From assembly GCA_900066355.1 (NCBI GenBank), contig FMEL01000017.1:12980-76979 (forward strand): a DNA stretch of 64,000 nt, in the 5' to 3' direction. The stretch comes from an uncultured Ruminococcus sp. GTDB lineage: Bacteria > Bacillota > Clostridia > Lachnospirales > Lachnospiraceae. The translations under genes and the position numbers were made by a program. A model generated the notes under the pieces. That model worked only from the letters and a program-made list of their open reading frames with translations, was not told the DNA's origin and made no database searches. Numbering within the stretch: the stretch's first letter is position 1; the number at the start of each line of letters is the position of its first letter. This document shows positions 8,335 to 17,503 of this stretch, in pieces.

Positions 8335-11300
8335 ATGGATGCAAATAATTTAAAAAAGGCTTTTGAACTTTTTGTAAAATTGCAGGATAAGAAAGTAAAA
8401 CTTAGTAATGTTGATGGAAAAATAAAATATAGAGCGCCGTCAGGAATTATGACAAATGAAGTCATAGAGGAAATAAGAAAATGTAAAAATGAACTTCTGA
8501 CAATTATTAATTGTACCGAGCATCCAGAAAAACTATGGAAAGGAAAGCAAGGAGACAGTTTTCCATTAACAGATGTACAGTCTGCGTATTTGATTGGAAG
8601 AAAAAATATTTTTCAATATGGAAATGCAGCGTGCCACATTTATATGGAGGTTGAGTATTCTGAATTGGATTCTCAGCGTGTAGAGGAAGTGTGGAATATT
8701 CTAATTAATCGACATCCTATGCTGCGAGTAATCTTTAGTGATACAGGAATTCAAAAAATTTTAAGAGATACTCCTTGGTATACGTTGTATACAAATCGCA
8801 ACATAACATATACGCAAGAAACTTTGCAAACTGAATTAGGACATAAAATATATGATGCTTCAAAATGGCCTATGTTTGATATAGGGTGTGTATCTGGTCA
8901 CAATAAGGCTATTCTGGGTATTTCTATCGATTTTATGATAGCGGATTGGGCAAGCATATGGATATTAATAGACGAATTTGAAAAGTTATATCAAAATCCA
9001 ACGGCTTCATTACCTAGAATTGAATACAATTTTAGTGATTATATATACTGTGAAAAAGTAAAGAAGTATACACCAAAATATTTTTCTGATCGTGAATATT
9101 GGATAGAACGCTTAGCTGAGTTTCCTGAAAAACCGGATCTCCCTATTATTAATGCTGTTGAGAATATTGATAAAAATGTTATATTTAAAAGATACAAATT
9201 TGTTGTTGAAAAAAACAAGTGGAAAACTATACAATTGATTTCTAGTAAGATGGGATTGACAAGTTCTGCTGTTATTTTATCTGCATACGCTATGGTTATT
9301 TCAAAATGGAGTACCAACAAAAAATTTGTTATGAATTTAACGACTTTAAATAGAAACAGTTATGAAAGCAAAGTAAATAATATTGTTGGGGATTTTACTT
9401 CAATAAATTTGTTGGCAGTTGATTTCTCAATTCAGAAGAGTTTTAGAGAATACGTGAAACAAATTCAGCAACAATTATTAACAGATATGGAACATAAGTT
9501 TTTTTCTGGTGTTGAAGTATTACGTGAATTGTCTCAAGGCAAAGAGAATATTATCATGCCATATGTATTTACTAGTGGAATTGGAGTGATCCGGAATACT
9601 AAGAAAGAAGGTTACCATGGTAAATATTATCAAAATGGTATTTCTCAAACTCCACAGGTGTTTATTGATTGTCAAGTGTTTGATCAGGACGATGAGTTAT
9701 TAATAAATTGGGATGTGCGAGAAGGAATTTTTTTGCCTGAGGTTATAGATGAAATGTTTTTAATGTTTCAAGATTTAATTTGCAATTTTTTGATTGACGC
9801 AGAAAATTGGAATGTAGAAAAGGTGACTGCTATATTAAATAAAAACATTAAAATTAGTAAGAAAAAATATGATTTGCCGAGTGGCTTGTTGTATTCTTCT
9901 ATTTTGGAAATGGCAGAATTATGTCCCGAAAAAGAAGCAGTTCAAGATGAAAATGAAATATGGTCTTTCAGTAAATTAGTAAGAAAAAGCTGGTTCGTTC
10001 AAAATAAACTTCAACAGGAAGGGTGCATTCCAGGAGATCTTGTGGGGATTTTTATGCCAAAATCAAACTATCAAATAGCAAGTGTTCTTGGCGTTTTAAT
10101 GAACGGATGCACATATGTACCGATAGATATTCAACAACCTAAGAAACGCATAAATGAAATTATTGAACAGGCGGGAATAAAATATGTTTTGATAAGTAGT
10201 TGTAGCAAGATAGAGTTAATGTTTTTAGATGTTAAGTACATTTATGCAGACAAACAAAACAATGAAATAATTACAAAACAAATTCCGCAAGTCCCCAATA
10301 GCAGCATAGCGTATGTTATTTTTACATCTGGGAGTACGGGAAAACCTAAGGGGGTTGCTATTTCTCATTTGTCTGCATTGAATACAATATATTATGTAAA
10401 TAAAATGCTGAATATTTCCACTAATGATATAGTTTTTGGAGTATCTCGATTAAGTTTTGACTTATCAGTTTATGACATATTTGGAATTTTGTCGGCAGGA
10501 GGAAAATTGTTCTTACCTGATGAAAACAGAATTGCAGATCCTTCTTATTTATTTGAGACGATAGTGAAACAAAAAATTACTGTATGGAATTCTGTTCCAG
10601 CCATAATGCAGATGATTCTGGAATACAGAGAAAATGAAAAAAGAACGGAACAGTTTAACATAAGGTGCTCATTGCTGTCTGGTGATTGGATACCGCTCAC
10701 TTTGCCAGAAAGATTAATCTCTGCTTGTATGGAAAAAACACGGGTAATTAGTTTAGGTGGAGCAACAGAAGCAGCAATTTGGTCAATATATTATGAATAT
10801 GAATACCTTTTTGATGAATGGAAAAGTATACCATATGGAAAAGCTCTTCCAAATCAAGAAGTTTATGTATTGGATAGTAAAAAAGAAATATGCCCGTTGG
10901 GTGCTGTTGGAGATATTTTCATTTCTGGTATAGGATTGGCAAAAGGGTATTTAAATGAACCGCTACTAACCGAGAAAGCATTTATTATGGTAAATGGAGA
11001 AAGAATGTATGATACAGGTGATAAAGGAAAATATTTAGAAGATGGAAATATTGAATTTTTAGGTCGGCGTGATACTCAAGTAAAATTGAATGGATTTAGG
11101 GTTGAGTTAGGAGAAATCGAGGCTAATATAGAAAAAATTAAATCCGTTAAATATGCTGCAGTTTTGTGTAGAGAAAAGGGACGAGAAAAAAGAGTAATTG
11201 CATATGTTGAACCGCAGCCATCTGAATTTACGGAAGATTTTAGCCTATATGTATTAAATGAGTTAAAACGAATGCTTCCGGCATATATGATTCCATACAA

Positions 11301-12606
11301 TATACGTGTAATGAAATTGCCATTAACATCTAATGGTAAAATTGACAGAAAATATCTTAAAAATATAGAAATTGTAGAGGATAAAAAAGAGGCAGATACG
11401 AAAAACACAATAAATAATGATTCATCTACTTATTTTCCGATAAAAGAGATATGGTGTAAATTGCTACAGAGAAGCGATATTAGACCAGATTCGGATTTGC
11501 GTAGTTTTGGAGCAGATTCTTTGATTATGGCACAAGCAGTTGGAAAAATACGGAATTTTTTAAAAGAAAGTGGGAGTCAATGTGATGTACCGTTTGATAT
11601 ATTGCTGAAACAGACGATTAATTCCCCGACTTTGAGTGAGATAGTTTCATACATAGATCAAATTATTTTAAAAAAAGAAGTGAATAGCAGATATGAAGAT
11701 GCTGAGGTAAATGAGGAAGAACTTGGCAAGCTAAAAATTCATAAAAAAGGGAAAGAAGATAAATTAGTTGTGATTTTCCACGCTGGCTTGGGATCGATTG
11801 ATGAATTTTTACCATTTATACAAGGTCTATGTAATGAAGAAAAGGGGACTATTGTTAGTATAGCATTAAATAATGTAAAGCAATATTTAGATTTTTATGC
11901 AGGGCATTTATATGAGAGTGTTGCTGATAAATATACAAAAATTATACTTGACTTAGGCTATGATAAAATACAACTTATTGGACATTGTGTTGGCGGAATG
12001 ATAGCTTTTGAGGTTGCAAAAAATATGATGGATAAGGGAGTTGATGTTATTGATGTCTCTCTGATTGATAGTATACCAGGGAAATATAGTATTGAGGATG
12101 AGGTAGTAATGGAACTAATGTTTTTACCTATGGTAAATATAACGTATCCTGTGTTGGCGGAATATCAATTAAATGAGCGGGAATTATATGAATATATGGA
12201 TGAGAAATTTGGAAAATATACAGGAATAGAACAGAAATCTAAAAATAAAGTAGAAGAATACATAAATGGTCTTCGGGAGATTGAGAAAGAGGAAAGAATA
12301 AGACTGTATATAAACAGTGTATCGAAAAATATGCCAATTCAAATGTTTGTCTATTTATTTGATATATTCAAACAAAGTACAAATGGAGCTATATATAAAC
12401 CTATACCATATTTAGGTGATATTCGTTTATTTATAGCAGAAGATACAGAGAAAATTGTATTCCATCGAAGTGAAGAAGTTATAAATTTTTGGAGAGAAAA
12501 TTGCATTGGTGATGTTACTGTTATTATGATTCCTGGAAATCATCTTACATGTTTTACTGATGTAAACAATATTCAGAAGTTAGTAAATAAGATTACAGAG
12601 AAATAG
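8335..12606 (+). CDS. PchF-like NRPS: docking-Cy-A-PCP-TE
   Basis: Second synthetase and release module; it would add and cyclise a second cysteine and free the product. Order: TubC-type N-terminal docking domain (~1-60), Cy (~75-500) with canonical D199xxxxD204xxS207, A (~520-1030) with pocket residues D-L-Y-N-L-S-L-I-W (cysteine code), PCP (Ser1062 in FGADS) and thioesterase (~1140-1423). The A domain is uninterrupted, unlike PchF, which carries a methyltransferase insert. The thioesterase nucleophile elbow is G-H-C1218-V-G-G, so cysteine replaces the usual serine; a likely catalytic His is in PGNHLT near the C-terminus. The docking domain probably recognises the acidic tail of the first synthetase. 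AT-rich like the reductase gene. Confident in architecture; product details are inference. Confidence 0.93.
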   Translation: MDANNLKKAFELFVKLQDKKVKLSNVDGKIKYRAPSGIMTNEVIEEIRKCKNELLTIINCTEHPEKLWKGKQGDSFPLTDVQSAYLIGRKNIFQYGNAACHIYMEVEYSELDSQRVEEVWNILINRHPMLRVIFSDTGIQKILRDTPWYTLYTNRNITYTQETLQTELGHKIYDASKWPMFDIGCVSGHNKAILGISIDFMIADWASIWILIDEFEKLYQNPTASLPRIEYNFSDYIYCEKVKKYTPKYFSDREYWIERLAEFPEKPDLPIINAVENIDKNVIFKRYKFVVEKNKWKTIQLISSKMGLTSSAVILSAYAMVISKWSTNKKFVMNLTTLNRNSYESKVNNIVGDFTSINLLAVDFSIQKSFREYVKQIQQQLLTDMEHKFFSGVEVLRELSQGKENIIMPYVFTSGIGVIRNTKKEGYHGKYYQNGISQTPQVFIDCQVFDQDDELLINWDVREGIFLPEVIDEMFLMFQDLICNFLIDAENWNVEKVTAILNKNIKISKKKYDLPSGLLYSSILEMAELCPEKEAVQDENEIWSFSKLVRKSWFVQNKLQQEGCIPGDLVGIFMPKSNYQIASVLGVLMNGCTYVPIDIQQPKKRINEIIEQAGIKYVLISSCSKIELMFLDVKYIYADKQNNEIITKQIPQVPNSSIAYVIFTSGSTGKPKGVAISHLSALNTIYYVNKMLNISTNDIVFGVSRLSFDLSVYDIFGILSAGGKLFLPDENRIADPSYLFETIVKQKITVWNSVPAIMQMILEYRENEKRTEQFNIRCSLLSGDWIPLTLPERLISACMEKTRVISLGGATEAAIWSIYYEYEYLFDEWKSIPYGKALPNQEVYVLDSKKEICPLGAVGDIFISGIGLAKGYLNEPLLTEKAFIMVNGERMYDTGDKGKYLEDGNIEFLGRRDTQVKLNGFRVELGEIEANIEKIKSVKYAAVLCREKGREKRVIAYVEPQPSEFTEDFSLYVLNELKRMLPAYMIPYNIRVMKLPLTSNGKIDRKYLKNIEIVEDKKEADTKNTINNDSSTYFPIKEIWCKLLQRSDIRPDSDLRSFGADSLIMAQAVGKIRNFLKESGSQCDVPFDILLKQTINSPTLSEIVSYIDQIILKKEVNSRYEDAEVNEEELGKLKIHKKGKEDKLVVIFHAGLGSIDEFLPFIQGLCNEEKGTIVSIALNNVKQYLDFYAGHLYESVADKYTKIILDLGYDKIQLIGHCVGGMIAFEVAKNMMDKGVDVIDVSLIDSIPGKYSIEDEVVMELMFLPMVNITYPVLAEYQLNERELYEYMDEKFGKYTGIEQKSKNKVEEYINGLREIEKEERIRLYINSVSKNMPIQMFVYLFDIFKQSTNGAIYKPIPYLGDIRLFIAEDTEKIVFHRSEEVINFWRENCIGDVTVIMIPGNHLTCFTDVNNIQKLVNKITEK

Positions 12607-12622
12607 TATCCGAAATAATTAG

Positions 12623-12949
12623 GTGAATCAATACAATAAGGAGAATGATTACTCCGATTTCTTCGGAGCCACTTGTCCGGACTTATATGCTAACACCAGA
12701 TACAACCTGTACCTACGCATGGACAAACTGATGAAAAACCATCTCATGTTCCTGCATGACAGAAGGGTTCCGACAAGTAATAATGAAGCCGAGAGACAGC
12801 TTCGCAACTATAAAAGAAAGCAAAAGCAGGTCGTGTCCTTCCGGAGTAACCAAAGCCACGATTATCTCTGTAAAAGCATGAGCATGCTGGTTGTGATGCG
12901 ACAAAATGAAAGTAACCTCTTTGATAGAGTATCCAGGATTCTGGATTAA
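12623..12949 (+). pseudogene. IS66-family transposase, C-terminal remnant
   Basis: The reading frame encodes the end of an IS66-type DDE transposase: YLRMDKLMKNH, then the hallmark VPTSNNEAERQLRNYKRKQK with the catalytic Glu of NNEAER, then SFRSNQSHDYLC. Full-length IS66 transposases are about 500 residues; only some 85 recognisable residues remain. The remnant begins within 20 bases of the NRPS stop codon, so an element probably inserted here and decayed, or carried the adjoining AT-rich segment. Not functional. Confidence 0.85.
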
Positions 12950-13000
12950 GAAGAGCCAGTGGTTTTGACTGATTACAGTTTACACCACCGGCTTTTCTTA
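12948..13000 (+). terminator. Long stem-loop after the IS66 remnant
   Basis: AAGAAGAGCCAGTGGT pairs with ACCACCGGCTTTTCTT around a roughly 20-base loop, with two G-T pairs. It sits at the end of the biosynthetic transcript and before the oppositely controlled regulator, so it probably ends transcription in one or both directions. It may also be part of the old insertion sequence end. Confidence 0.5.
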
Positions 13001-13064
13001 ATCAAGTTCGCACCTGAACAGTAACATAAACAACACGCATACTTCAAAATTCAAAAAACATCCA

Positions 13065-13094
13065 TGGACTGCGGCCATGAAAATATGCTATACT
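13065..13094 (+). promoter_or_regulatory. Candidate promoter of the AraC-type regulator
   Basis: TGGACT (13065-13070) and TATACT (13089-13094) are spaced by 18 bases and lie 40 bases upstream of the chosen start codon, preceded by A/T-rich sequence. Fit to sigma-A consensus is moderate at -35 and good at -10. Confidence 0.4.
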
Positions 13095-13133
13095 AACTGT
13101 GGTTTACTTATGCTAATCAGGGAGAAAATACAA

Positions 13134-14105
13134 ATGAGCGAACAGCAATTTACAGACTTTTTTGACCCGGAAATTCAAAAAATTGTCAGCGAAGATGGCT
13201 GCTCCATTTACAGAATGAAAAATGTAACTGGGGAGGGTGTTATCACTCGCTATGAAATTCTTCCGGGTATTGAATTATTCTATAATGATTTTCACATGAG
13301 CGATGGACAGAATCAAAACAAGCTTCCGCACTCTGATGTACTTGAAATCAATCATTGCCGGGAGGGACGTTTTGAATGCGAATTTGCTAATGGAGATTAT
13401 CAGTATGTCGGTGCTGGCGATCTTGCAATTAACCGCCTGACAAACGAAACTACATCAACTTACTTTCCGTTGTCGCATTATCACGGCATTTCTATTACCA
13501 TTGATCTGCCTACGGCAGATCAAACTATGAAGCGGATAGAAAGTGTGATTGGAGGTCTGAATATAGATGTCTTTTCGATTGCAGATAAGTTTTGCAAGAA
13601 TGATACCTGCATTGTATTAAGAACTCAAAGCGAAATTGAACATATTTTTTCGGAACTTTATCGGGTGGAGCCTCGGATGATCGCTTACTATTTAAAAGTG
13701 AAAGTGTTGGAATTGCTGATGTTTCTGAATCAGGTTTCGCTTCAGGATTACCAGGAAGAACGAAGATATTTTGCAAGAAATCAAGTACAAACAATAAAGA
13801 AAATGCAGGAATATATGACAGCTGATCTTCGCAACCATTATACTTTGCAGGAGTTATCAGAAAAATTTGAAATTCCTCTTACCTCAATGAAGGTTTGCTT
13901 CAAGGGCGTTTATGGGTGTTCTATTTATGCTTATATGAAATCCTATCGTATGCAGGCTGCCACGATCTTGCTTCGGGATACTTCTGACAGCATAACAGAA
14001 ATTGCGGCTAAAATGGGATACGATAATCCAAGTAAATTTTCCGAAGTATTCAAAAAGGAATTTGGAGAACTGCCTTCCGAGTTCCGAAAAAAGTTGTCCA
14101 AATAG
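13134..14105 (+). CDS. AraC-family transcriptional regulator (PchR/YbtA-like context)
   Basis: A 323-residue regulator with an N-terminal sensing half (INHCREGRFECEF, GAGDLAINRL) and a C-terminal AraC DNA-binding domain with two helix-turn-helices (LQELSEKFEIPLTSMK; ITEIAAKMGYDNPSKFSEVFKKEFG). The start is set at the ATG at 13134 because AGGGAGAA precedes it; the in-frame ATG at 13077 lacks a good site. It sits between the metallophore synthetases and the two transporter operons, the same arrangement in which PchR and YbtA act as activators responding to the metal-loaded siderophore. That it senses this product is inference. Candidate binding sites lie downstream at 14124 and 19158. Confidence 0.85.
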   Translation: MSEQQFTDFFDPEIQKIVSEDGCSIYRMKNVTGEGVITRYEILPGIELFYNDFHMSDGQNQNKLPHSDVLEINHCREGRFECEFANGDYQYVGAGDLAINRLTNETTSTYFPLSHYHGISITIDLPTADQTMKRIESVIGGLNIDVFSIADKFCKNDTCIVLRTQSEIEHIFSELYRVEPRMIAYYLKVKVLELLMFLNQVSLQDYQEERRYFARNQVQTIKKMQEYMTADLRNHYTLQELSEKFEIPLTSMKVCFKGVYGCSIYAYMKSYRMQAATILLRDTSDSITEIAAKMGYDNPSKFSEVFKKEFGELPSEFRKKLSK

Positions 14106-14123
14106 AGGATGTTTGGTCTTTTT

Positions 14124-14157
14124 AGAGTGGCGGCAAAATACCAGATACAATATACTA
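14124..14157 (+). promoter_or_regulatory. Candidate operator-promoter of the Opp/Nik-type operon (site A)
   Basis: The block AGAGTGGCGGCAAAATACC followed by AGATACAATATACT closely resembles the block at 19158. In both, the GC-containing half would cover the -35 region and a -10-like hexamer (here TATACT) follows. The repeat ahead of two transport units supports a shared activator, most simply the AraC-type protein encoded just upstream. Confidence 0.5.
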
Positions 14158-14180
14158 TCATCTGTACTAGCAGATGATTT

Positions 14181-14209
14181 AAGAGCGTCGTGCAGACGCT
14201 CTTTTTTTT
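14181..14209 (+). terminator. Rho-independent terminator
   Basis: AAGAGCGTC, loop GTGCA, GACGCTCTT, then eight T residues. It would end the regulator transcript. It also lies downstream of candidate promoter site A, so transcripts starting there would have to read through it. Confidence 0.85.
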
Positions 14210-14216
14210 GAATAGA

Positions 14217-14234
14217 GGTTAGATTGTTCTAACC
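14217..14234. promoter_or_regulatory. Perfect inverted repeat ahead of the permease gene
   Basis: GGTTAGA-TTGT-TCTAACC, directly preceded by AATAGA. The sequence ATAGAGGTTRG recurs at about 19188. It may be a regulator site or an RNA hairpin in the leader; it is 19 bases from the permease ATG and has no T tract. Confidence 0.4.
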
Positions 14235-14252
14235 CGCGAAGGAGTCGGTATT

Positions 14253-15194
14253 ATGAAACGGGATATGAGAAAATATATCCTACGGAAACTGGTTGAGCTG
14301 ATATTTACTTTATTGTTTGTAACTCTACTGTCTTTCTTGCTGATGAGACTGTCATCCGTTGATCCAGCCACAGCTTATGCAAAGAGGATGATCGGAAACC
14401 CCACAGCGGAACAGATTGAAAAGATTCGGATTCAGTTGGGGTTTGATAAACCATTGCTTGTCCAGTATGGCCGTTGGGTATGGGACTTACTGCATTTTGA
14501 TTTAGGCGTTTCTTTGGCAAATGGACATGATGTTTGGACGGATATTGCCACAGCCTTTCCGAAAACGCTTGGAATTGTAGCTCTGGCATCTATCTTTCAG
14601 GTTGTTTTCATTGTAATCGTTAGTTGTATTGCCTTTTTACTTCCCTGGAAACTTCCGAAAAAGGCAGTCAGGCTTTTGTGCATTTTGGGTGTGTCCATAC
14701 CCTCTTTCTATTTGGCAACCGTTTATCTGGATTATTTTGCTGTTCAAAAGTCATTAATTTCTGTGGCAGGAAATACAACCCTACTCAGCTACATATCTCC
14801 GGCAATCTGCATTGGCGTATTCGGGGCTTCTTTCTATACGCCGCTTCTGATGGATGCTCTGGAGCATGAAAGCAACGAGGATTACGCATTTTATGCCCGT
14901 TGCCGTGGGCTTTCGGAAAAAAGGCTTTTGCTGTGCCATTTTATTCCGCGGGCAGCGATGGGTTTAGTTCCAAACTTTTTACAAAGCATTGGTTTGGCAC
15001 TGGCTAACGCAACGGTGATTGAATCCATTTTTTCAATTCCGGGATTTGGTTATCTGATTGTAAACCATGTGCTTGATCGCGATACTCCCATGATACACGC
15101 CGAGGTGTTTTTTCTGGCGCTGGCGATTGCTCTTTGCAACATTGCCGCTGACTTGGTGCAGTGGGCAATCGGGCGTAAAAAGGGGGTGGCGTAA
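14253..15194 (+). CDS. ABC transporter permease, OppB/NikB type
   Basis: Integral membrane permease of the peptide/nickel importer family, 313 residues, about six membrane segments. The N-terminus (YILRKLVELIFTLLFVTLLSF) is the typical first helix, followed by the external segment LGFDKPLLVQYGRWVWDLLHFDLG, a family hallmark. The cytoplasmic EAA-like loop includes ARCRGLSEKRLLL. It starts after GAAGGAG and is translationally coupled to the second permease, which begins at the next base after its stop. With the four following genes it forms a complete importer. Related transporters take up nickel, peptides or opine-type metallophores (for example the staphylopine system); here the neighbourhood suggests a metal-ligand complex, which is inference. 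Confidence 0.9.
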   Translation: MKRDMRKYILRKLVELIFTLLFVTLLSFLLMRLSSVDPATAYAKRMIGNPTAEQIEKIRIQLGFDKPLLVQYGRWVWDLLHFDLGVSLANGHDVWTDIATAFPKTLGIVALASIFQVVFIVIVSCIAFLLPWKLPKKAVRLLCILGVSIPSFYLATVYLDYFAVQKSLISVAGNTTLLSYISPAICIGVFGASFYTPLLMDALEHESNEDYAFYARCRGLSEKRLLLCHFIPRAAMGLVPNFLQSIGLALANATVIESIFSIPGFGYLIVNHVLDRDTPMIHAEVFFLALAIALCNIAADLVQWAIGRKKGVA

Positions 15195-15995
15195 ATGAAA
15201 ACGAAGCGTTTTCGAAAATGGTGTGCGATTTTCATTCCAACCCTTGTGATTATTTTCTTTTTTGCCGGATTTTTATTTGCACCCAACGATCCAATGAAAT
15301 CAAACTTGTTGGAGAGATATGCTGATCCCAGCGCAGAATATCCGTTTGGTACGGATGCTTTAGGGCACTGCATTCTGTCACGGATTCTTTATGGTGGCTG
15401 GACAACGCTGGGGATTGTATTAGGAGGCTCTCTTATTGTTTTTCTGCTTGGCACTGTTATCGGAATGGTGACAAGCCGGGCCATTATGAAAGAAAATGCA
15501 CTTATTGATGGCCTGATTAACGCTGTTACAGCCATTCCCCCGATTGCGTATTTAATTGTGTTTATTGGAGCCTGGGGCAGCGGAGCGAAAACTACTCTTG
15601 TCGCGCTCACTGTGTCTTACATTTTGAGATACATAAAACTGGTTCGTACCCGTACCGACATGGAAATGGGAAAAGCTTATGTCATGTGTGCAATCGCTTC
15701 CGGCGCTTCAAAGCTCAGAATCATGCTGATTCATATTTTCCCGAATTTGATTGCCGAAATGATTCGCTTTCTGTGCCTTTCCTGTGCGGATATGATTTTG
15801 GCTATTACCGGATTTTCCTTTATTGGATTAGGGCTTGGTGATAATGTAGTAGATTGGGGAAGTATGATTTTAGACGCAAGGGGTGCTTTGGTTCTTCACC
15901 CGACCATGATTCTCTATCCAATAGGGGCGGTAATTTTATCGACACTCTGCTTTAACGTCATTGGCAGGCAGTTGACAACGAAGGAGGCAGAGTGA
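15195..15995 (+). CDS. ABC transporter permease, OppC/NikC type
   Basis: Second membrane subunit of the importer, 266 residues. It has an N-terminal membrane helix (ifiPTLVIIFFFAGFLFAP), the family segment YPFGTDALGHCILSRILYGG, and the EAA loop ASGASKLRIMLIHIFPNL. It would pair with the preceding permease to form the channel. Its stop codon overlaps the start of the first ATPase gene (GTGATG), indicating coupled translation. Confidence 0.9.
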   Translation: MKTKRFRKWCAIFIPTLVIIFFFAGFLFAPNDPMKSNLLERYADPSAEYPFGTDALGHCILSRILYGGWTTLGIVLGGSLIVFLLGTVIGMVTSRAIMKENALIDGLINAVTAIPPIAYLIVFIGAWGSGAKTTLVALTVSYILRYIKLVRTRTDMEMGKAYVMCAIASGASKLRIMLIHIFPNLIAEMIRFLCLSCADMILAITGFSFIGLGLGDNVVDWGSMILDARGALVLHPTMILYPIGAVILSTLCFNVIGRQLTTKEAE

Positions 15996-16786
15996 TGTTA
16001 AAAATTGAACAGTTAGATGTCAAGGAACGGTCAGGCCGCTACCTTCTGAAAGACATATCTATGGAAATTCCTGCAGGCCATGTGATTGGACTTACAGGTA
16101 AAAGCGGCTCTGGAAAAACAACTTTGCTGCGGAGCATTTTGGGGATGCTTCACACAAGCTGTCATATTGATGCCGGGAAAATTTTGTTGGACGATATAGA
16201 TTTATCACATCTTTCCCGCAAGTCACATCGTGAGCTTTGTGGGAAGAAGCTTGGATTTATCCCCCAGAACCCTATGACGGCTTTTGACAGCCGATTAAAA
16301 ATCGGTTATCAGATGCGGGAAACCTTTGTCAATCGTTTGCATTTGAATACAAGTGAAGCAACTGACCTGGCGAAAGAGAAACTGGTTTCCGTAAATCTAA
16401 AAGACACGGATCGGATTTTGGGTGCGTATCCGTCTGAACTATCAGGCGGAATGCTACAACGAGTAGCTGCGGCAATCTTATTGGGAATGTCGCCGGATTA
16501 TGTTTTAGCCGATGAACCAACCGCTGCATTGGATGAAGAAAACAGGGATTTATTGCTTCTCATCATGCAGGAGCAAATGAAGGACAAAGGCATATTATTT
16601 GTATCCCATGATGTGGCCGCACTTAAAAACTTATGTCAGAACGTTTATGTTCTGGGAGCCGGAAAAATTATTGAGCATGGAACGATGGATAAACTCTTGT
16701 CAAGTCCGCAGACAGACTGGATGAAACAATTTTCCGCGTTGAGCCATAGGGAAAGTCGGGGTGAATGGAAATGGGAGAAATTGTAA
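15995..16786 (+). CDS. ABC transporter ATP-binding protein, OppD/NikD type
   Basis: Cytoplasmic ATPase of the importer, 263 residues. Walker A is GKSGSGKTT, the ABC signature is LSGGMLQRVAAA, Walker B is YVLADEPTAALD and the switch His is in FVSHD. The ATG at 15995 is preferred over the GTG at 15992 because the AAGGAGG site ends seven bases before it. It overlaps the next ATPase gene by 22 bases. Confidence 0.9.
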   Translation: MLKIEQLDVKERSGRYLLKDISMEIPAGHVIGLTGKSGSGKTTLLRSILGMLHTSCHIDAGKILLDDIDLSHLSRKSHRELCGKKLGFIPQNPMTAFDSRLKIGYQMRETFVNRLHLNTSEATDLAKEKLVSVNLKDTDRILGAYPSELSGGMLQRVAAAILLGMSPDYVLADEPTAALDEENRDLLLLIMQEQMKDKGILFVSHDVAALKNLCQNVYVLGAGKIIEHGTMDKLLSSPQTDWMKQFSALSHRESRGEWKWEKL

Positions 16787-17502
16787 TCCAGAATGTAAAT
16801 CAGGTATATCATAATGTGAACCAGGGAGATTTTAATGCGCTTTCGGACATCAACCTCCACCTTTGTAAAGGTGAAAGTCTTGCTATTGAGGGAGAAAGCG
16901 GATCGGGAAAAAGCACGCTGGCAAGACTTCTGATCGGCATTGAGAAACCAACTTCTGGCAAAATATTACTGGATGGTGAAGATATAACCTGTTGGAATTA
17001 TCGAACATGGAAACAGCACCGTAAAAAAATACAGGCTGTTTTTCAGGATTCTTCCGGCACTTTAAATCCTGCCAGGTCTGCATACGCAAATGTAGAAGAA
17101 GCACTGGTGAACTTAACTGATAAGAAAAGAGCCGAAAGAAAAAAACATATTTTAGATTTGATGGATGCCGTACACATGGATTATGGGCTTTTGGAAACGC
17201 CTGTCCGTCAGCTTTCGGGCGGCGAACAGAGGCGGCTCTCTTTGCTTCGGGCGATTGCCGTGGAACCTGATTACTTAATCATGGATGAAGTGACCAGCGG
17301 GCTTGACCTGATTTCGGCGGATGCCGTACTTACTTTAGTAGAGAACTTTGTGAAGCTATCCGGCAGCTCCTGCATTTTCATTACGCATAGCAGAAAGGAC
17401 GCAATGCGTATTGCAAATCGGATTATCATCATGCGGGAGGGACGGATCGCCGAGCAAGGCTATCTAATAGATCAATTATCAAACCAGAAAGGACAAGGAT
17501 AA
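16765..17502 (+). CDS. ABC transporter ATP-binding protein, OppF/NikE type
   Basis: Second ATPase of the importer, 245 residues. Walker A GESGSGKST, signature LSGGEQRRLSLLRA, Walker B YLIMDEVTSGLD, switch His in FITHS. The in-frame ATG at 16771 is an alternative start. It would form a heterodimer with the preceding ATPase. The substrate-binding lipoprotein gene follows one base after its stop. Confidence 0.9.
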   Translation: MEMGEIVIQNVNQVYHNVNQGDFNALSDINLHLCKGESLAIEGESGSGKSTLARLLIGIEKPTSGKILLDGEDITCWNYRTWKQHRKKIQAVFQDSSGTLNPARSAYANVEEALVNLTDKKRAERKKHILDLMDAVHMDYGLLETPVRQLSGGEQRRLSLLRAIAVEPDYLIMDEVTSGLDLISADAVLTLVENFVKLSGSSCIFITHSRKDAMRIANRIIIMREGRIAEQGYLIDQLSNQKGQG

Positions 17503-17503
17503 C

